NCBI GenBank assembly: GCA_020638955.1
Contig: JACKHO010000001.1
Location: forward strand, 868,001-932,000
DNA length: 64,000 bases
Direction: 5' to 3'
Source: Planctomycetaceae bacterium
Lineage (GTDB): Bacteria; Planctomycetota; Planctomycetia; Planctomycetales; Planctomycetaceae
The position numbers and the translations under genes were made by a program. This document shows positions 61,914 to 64,000 of the stretch, piece by piece. A model generated the notes under the pieces. That model was not told the origin of the DNA. It searched no databases and saw only the letters and a list, made by a program, of their open reading frames with translations. Numbering within the stretch: the stretch's first letter is position 1; every line of letters starts with the position of its first letter.

Positions 61914-63257
61914 TCACGGAAGCCTACCCTCCTTGTGAAACTCCTGTCGAATACCATTCAACAGATCCTGCTTGGAAACAACTCCGTCGCCATTCTTCAG
62001 CGATTCCAGTGAAGCGTAACGTATGACATTCATAATGGAGCCTCCGGATAGCGCGAACTCCTCTGCAATTGCCTGCAGATCTATGTCCTCGCTGAGTTTC
62101 GCGGATGGCGAGAACCCTTGCTGCCAGAGCAGCAGCCGTTCTTGAGGACGGGGCAATGGAAAGTGAATGACGGATTCGAACCGCCGGGCAAACGCCTGAT
62201 CGATATTCTCTTTTTGATTGGACGCCAGGATGGCGATGCCGTCGAACACTTCAATCCGCTGGAGCAGAAAGGCCACTTCCTGATTGGCAAACCGGTCATG
62301 CGAGCTTTGCGTCTCTGTCCGCTTTCCAAAGAGTGCATCTGCCTCGTCGAAGAAGAGAATCCAGTCTTTACGCTGGGCCTGATCAAATACCTTGCCAAGA
62401 TTTTTCTCGGTCTCTCCGATGTATTTGGAAATGACCATCGACAGGTCGACGCGGTAAACGTCTCGGTTTGTTGCCTTTCCCAGCAAGCAGGCCGTCATAG
62501 TCTTTCCTGTGCCGGGAGGGCCGTAGAACAGACTGCGGTATCCTGGCCGCAGTTTGCCCGCCATTCCCCATTCGTTCAGTAGTGTGTCGCCGTGCTGCAA
62601 CCAGGTTTCGATTTCACCAACTTGTCGCCTCGTTCCGGGATGCAAGACTAAGTCATCCCAGGTAAGGGGTGTCTCGATGAAGCGGGCTGGAAAATTGGCA
62701 CTGAAATTTGGGCGTTTGGACTGACCCGTCGTTATTCGGAGCAGCAGGTCTTCGGAGATTCTGAGCGGAGCTTTCAATGAGGCACTGTCCGACTGCTCCT
62801 CCAGTCTGAGTATGTTATGGGTTGCGAAATAGTGAGCGGCCTCGAACATTTGGAATGTTTCGAAGCGGGTTTGCAGGTCGTCGGCAGCCAGAACAAAAAC
62901 GAGAGTTTCTCCAGTGGGAAGAAACTCGCCCGTCGCCTCGTGAAGTCCGCCAAACTCCGTGAACCTTCGGTCGAATGTGTTGTTTCTGGTGAAGAAGATA
63001 TCGAGCAGCTTCGGCTTGACATGCGGGACGAGACTTAGAACGAGTGCAACGCGTTCGGCGAATGAGGGGCCAAACTGTTTTACGAATTCAGCGTAAGGTG
63101 ATTCACTGTCGTCAAGCAATGGCGGCGTGACATCGAAGACGCTGGAGTACTCACACTCCTGGCCGAAATAAAGCTTGAAACGCGTGTCCAATACCCGCGC
63201 GAACCAATCGAGTTCGCGCTGCAGGTCGACGGCGTTCTGTTGGAGGCGATTGGTCAT
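61914..63257 (-). CDS. eCIS AAA+ ATPase (Afp15-like)
   Basis: 447 aa. A long N-terminal helical domain (residues 1-195) precedes an AAA+ module with SLFYGPPGTGKTMTACLLGK (Walker A), DWILFFDEADALFGKRTE (Walker B), IAILASNQKENID (sensor 1) and FARRFESVIHFPLP (Arg finger). ATG at 63257 overlaps the tape-measure stop (ATGA). Proteins of this kind occur in nearly all eCIS loci and are thought to help particle assembly or cargo loading. Confidence 0.85.
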   Translation of the reverse strand: MTNRLQQNAVDLQRELDWFARVLDTRFKLYFGQECEYSSVFDVTPPLLDDSESPYAEFVKQFGPSFAERVALVLSLVPHVKPKLLDIFFTRNNTFDRRFTEFGGLHEATGEFLPTGETLVFVLAADDLQTRFETFQMFEAAHYFATHNILRLEEQSDSASLKAPLRISEDLLLRITTGQSKRPNFSANFPARFIETPLTWDDLVLHPGTRRQVGEIETWLQHGDTLLNEWGMAGKLRPGYRSLFYGPPGTGKTMTACLLGKATNRDVYRVDLSMVISKYIGETEKNLGKVFDQAQRKDWILFFDEADALFGKRTETQSSHDRFANQEVAFLLQRIEVFDGIAILASNQKENIDQAFARRFESVIHFPLPRPQERLLLWQQGFSPSAKLSEDIDLQAIAEEFALSGGSIMNVIRYASLESLKNGDGVVSKQDLLNGIRQEFHKEGRLP

Positions 63258-64000
63258 ATCCATTCCACCTGCAGCGGTAAGTTCATCCAGGGAAGACGTA
63301 TCCATTGAAATGTCCAAGGGAGACGTTCAAGCACAATGTCAAACGTTGCTCGCTCCACCTGAAGCAGCCAGCTTCCGTCGCGTGAACTGAGCTTTGCTTG
63401 CCGTTGCAAGAAGGTGCGCCTAAAACCATCAAGCGACATGTCATTCAGAATGGGGGCCTGTGCGATGACGGCACTCAACAAACGCTGACACTCGGTTGCT
63501 TCCTCATCGCTGACTGACTCACCAAATTCCAACAGCTCAATAATGTCCATGCCGCAGAGAATTTTGCAAAGTGGTGACCTGTATTCCCGTGGTTCGAATT
63601 CTTGATGGGCTAGGAACAGCAACATCCCAACGGCCCGGTGACGCGCGGCAGTATTTGCAAAACTCTGTTCCTCCAACAGCCCCATGTGGTTGAAGAAGTG
63701 AGACAGGAACGGCGCAAGAAGCACGAGCCCGGCCTCTTCAACATAGATTGCTTCGATCTTACTGAACGACACATCCGGTTCGGTAATTAAGAGATCCGGT
63801 TCATCGGCTGCGACGCCAGAATCGGACTGTGCGGCCTCGACGACGCCATCGAGATTGAAAGGCGGGACGTCGTGAGGCGATTCTGCCGACGCCGAATACG
63901 ATGGCTCTAATTCCGCGTGTGGTGACTGTTCAGCAGCATGTCCTTCAACTTCCCCTGTCGCATTTGCGGACTGTTCCACATTTCGCAACACGGTTCGCAG
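63254..64000 (-). CDS. Contractile injection system tape-measure protein, 5' end cut by window edge
   Basis: About 249 codons; the frame remains open at the right edge. The conserved C-terminal region is clear: YVEEAGLVLLAPFLSHFFNH, RHRAVGMLLFLAHQEF, SPLCKILCGMDI, SLDGFRRTFLQRQAKL and IRLPWMNLPLQVEW, as in the CIS_TMP family (Afp14-like). It sets or caps the length of the contractile tube. An acidic, Ala/Glu-rich linker precedes it. Translationally coupled to the AAA ATPase. Confidence 0.8.
   Translation of the reverse strand: MRTVLRNVEQSANATGEVEGHAAEQSPHAELEPSYSASAESPHDVPPFNLDGVVEAAQSDSGVAADEPDLLITEPDVSFSKIEAIYVEEAGLVLLAPFLSHFFNHMGLLEEQSFANTAARHRAVGMLLFLAHQEFEPREYRSPLCKILCGMDIIELLEFGESVSDEEATECQRLLSAVIAQAPILNDMSLDGFRRTFLQRQAKLSSRDGSWLLQVERATFDIVLERLPWTFQWIRLPWMNLPLQVEWI

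Overview
The window looks like a planctomycete chromosome. It encodes a Tat-exported DUF1501 protein, a J-like/CxxCxGxG protein and an FHA/Hsp70 cluster of planctomycete type. GC is moderately high and GTG/TTG starts with GTGA/ATGA overlaps are frequent. Two stretches of chromosomal genes are interrupted by two integrated elements, and an extracellular contractile injection system (eCIS) locus begins at the right edge.

1-33193: right part of a large genomic island whose left end lies outside the window. It ends in the 3' part of tRNA-Asn(GUU) and has a large serine recombinase whose last codons and stop lie inside the tRNA gene. From left to right it holds: the end of an ECF sigma factor gene; a minus-strand Hma-type (helicase-methylase-ATPase) anti-phage operon with three embedded accessory genes (GNAT-methyltransferase fusion, HEPN-like protein, zinc-ribbon PD-(D/E)XK nuclease) and an HTH gene at its head; a divergent plus-strand operon joining DUF1257 (Ycf35-like), DUF2997, a Ycf46-like AAA ATPase, a sliding-clamp-like protein and a Cas4/RecB-like nuclease, with a terminator-like hairpin at most of its gene junctions; a membrane protein; and a minus-strand replication-like module (primase-like protein, winged helix, RecA-like ATPase lacking the Walker A lysine, Cys-motif protein, small basic protein).

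33443-46679: chromosomal genes. These are a translationally coupled PhzF/GNAT/NTF2-GNAT operon, folD, a DUF1501 gene, small hypothetical and broken genes with short palindromic repeats, then FHA protein, exported coiled-coil protein, Hsp70 and a convergent J-like/zinc-finger protein. Two of these proteins seem to carry degenerate trypsin-like domains.

47162-48626: an ISKra4-like insertion sequence with 10-bp terminal inverted repeats and an in-frame stop in its transposase. 48746-58231: tRNA-Arg(ACG) followed by a 9.4-kb integrated element bounded by imperfect att-like repeats. It carries a tyrosine recombinase, an excisionase, a Rep protein, a hypothetical gene, a long nested inverted repeat, a 1214-aa protein ending in a restriction-endonuclease-like domain, and a DDE transposase.

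58402-64000: minus-strand eCIS locus with a tape-measure protein (cut by the edge), an AAA+ ATPase, an eCIS-core protein fused to a predicted nucleic-acid deaminase (candidate injected toxin), and a second eCIS-core gene broken by one frameshift. Strongest leads: the Hma variant, the Ycf35/DUF2997/Ycf46/clamp/Cas4-like operon, the deaminase effector and the 1214-aa protein beside its cruciform.
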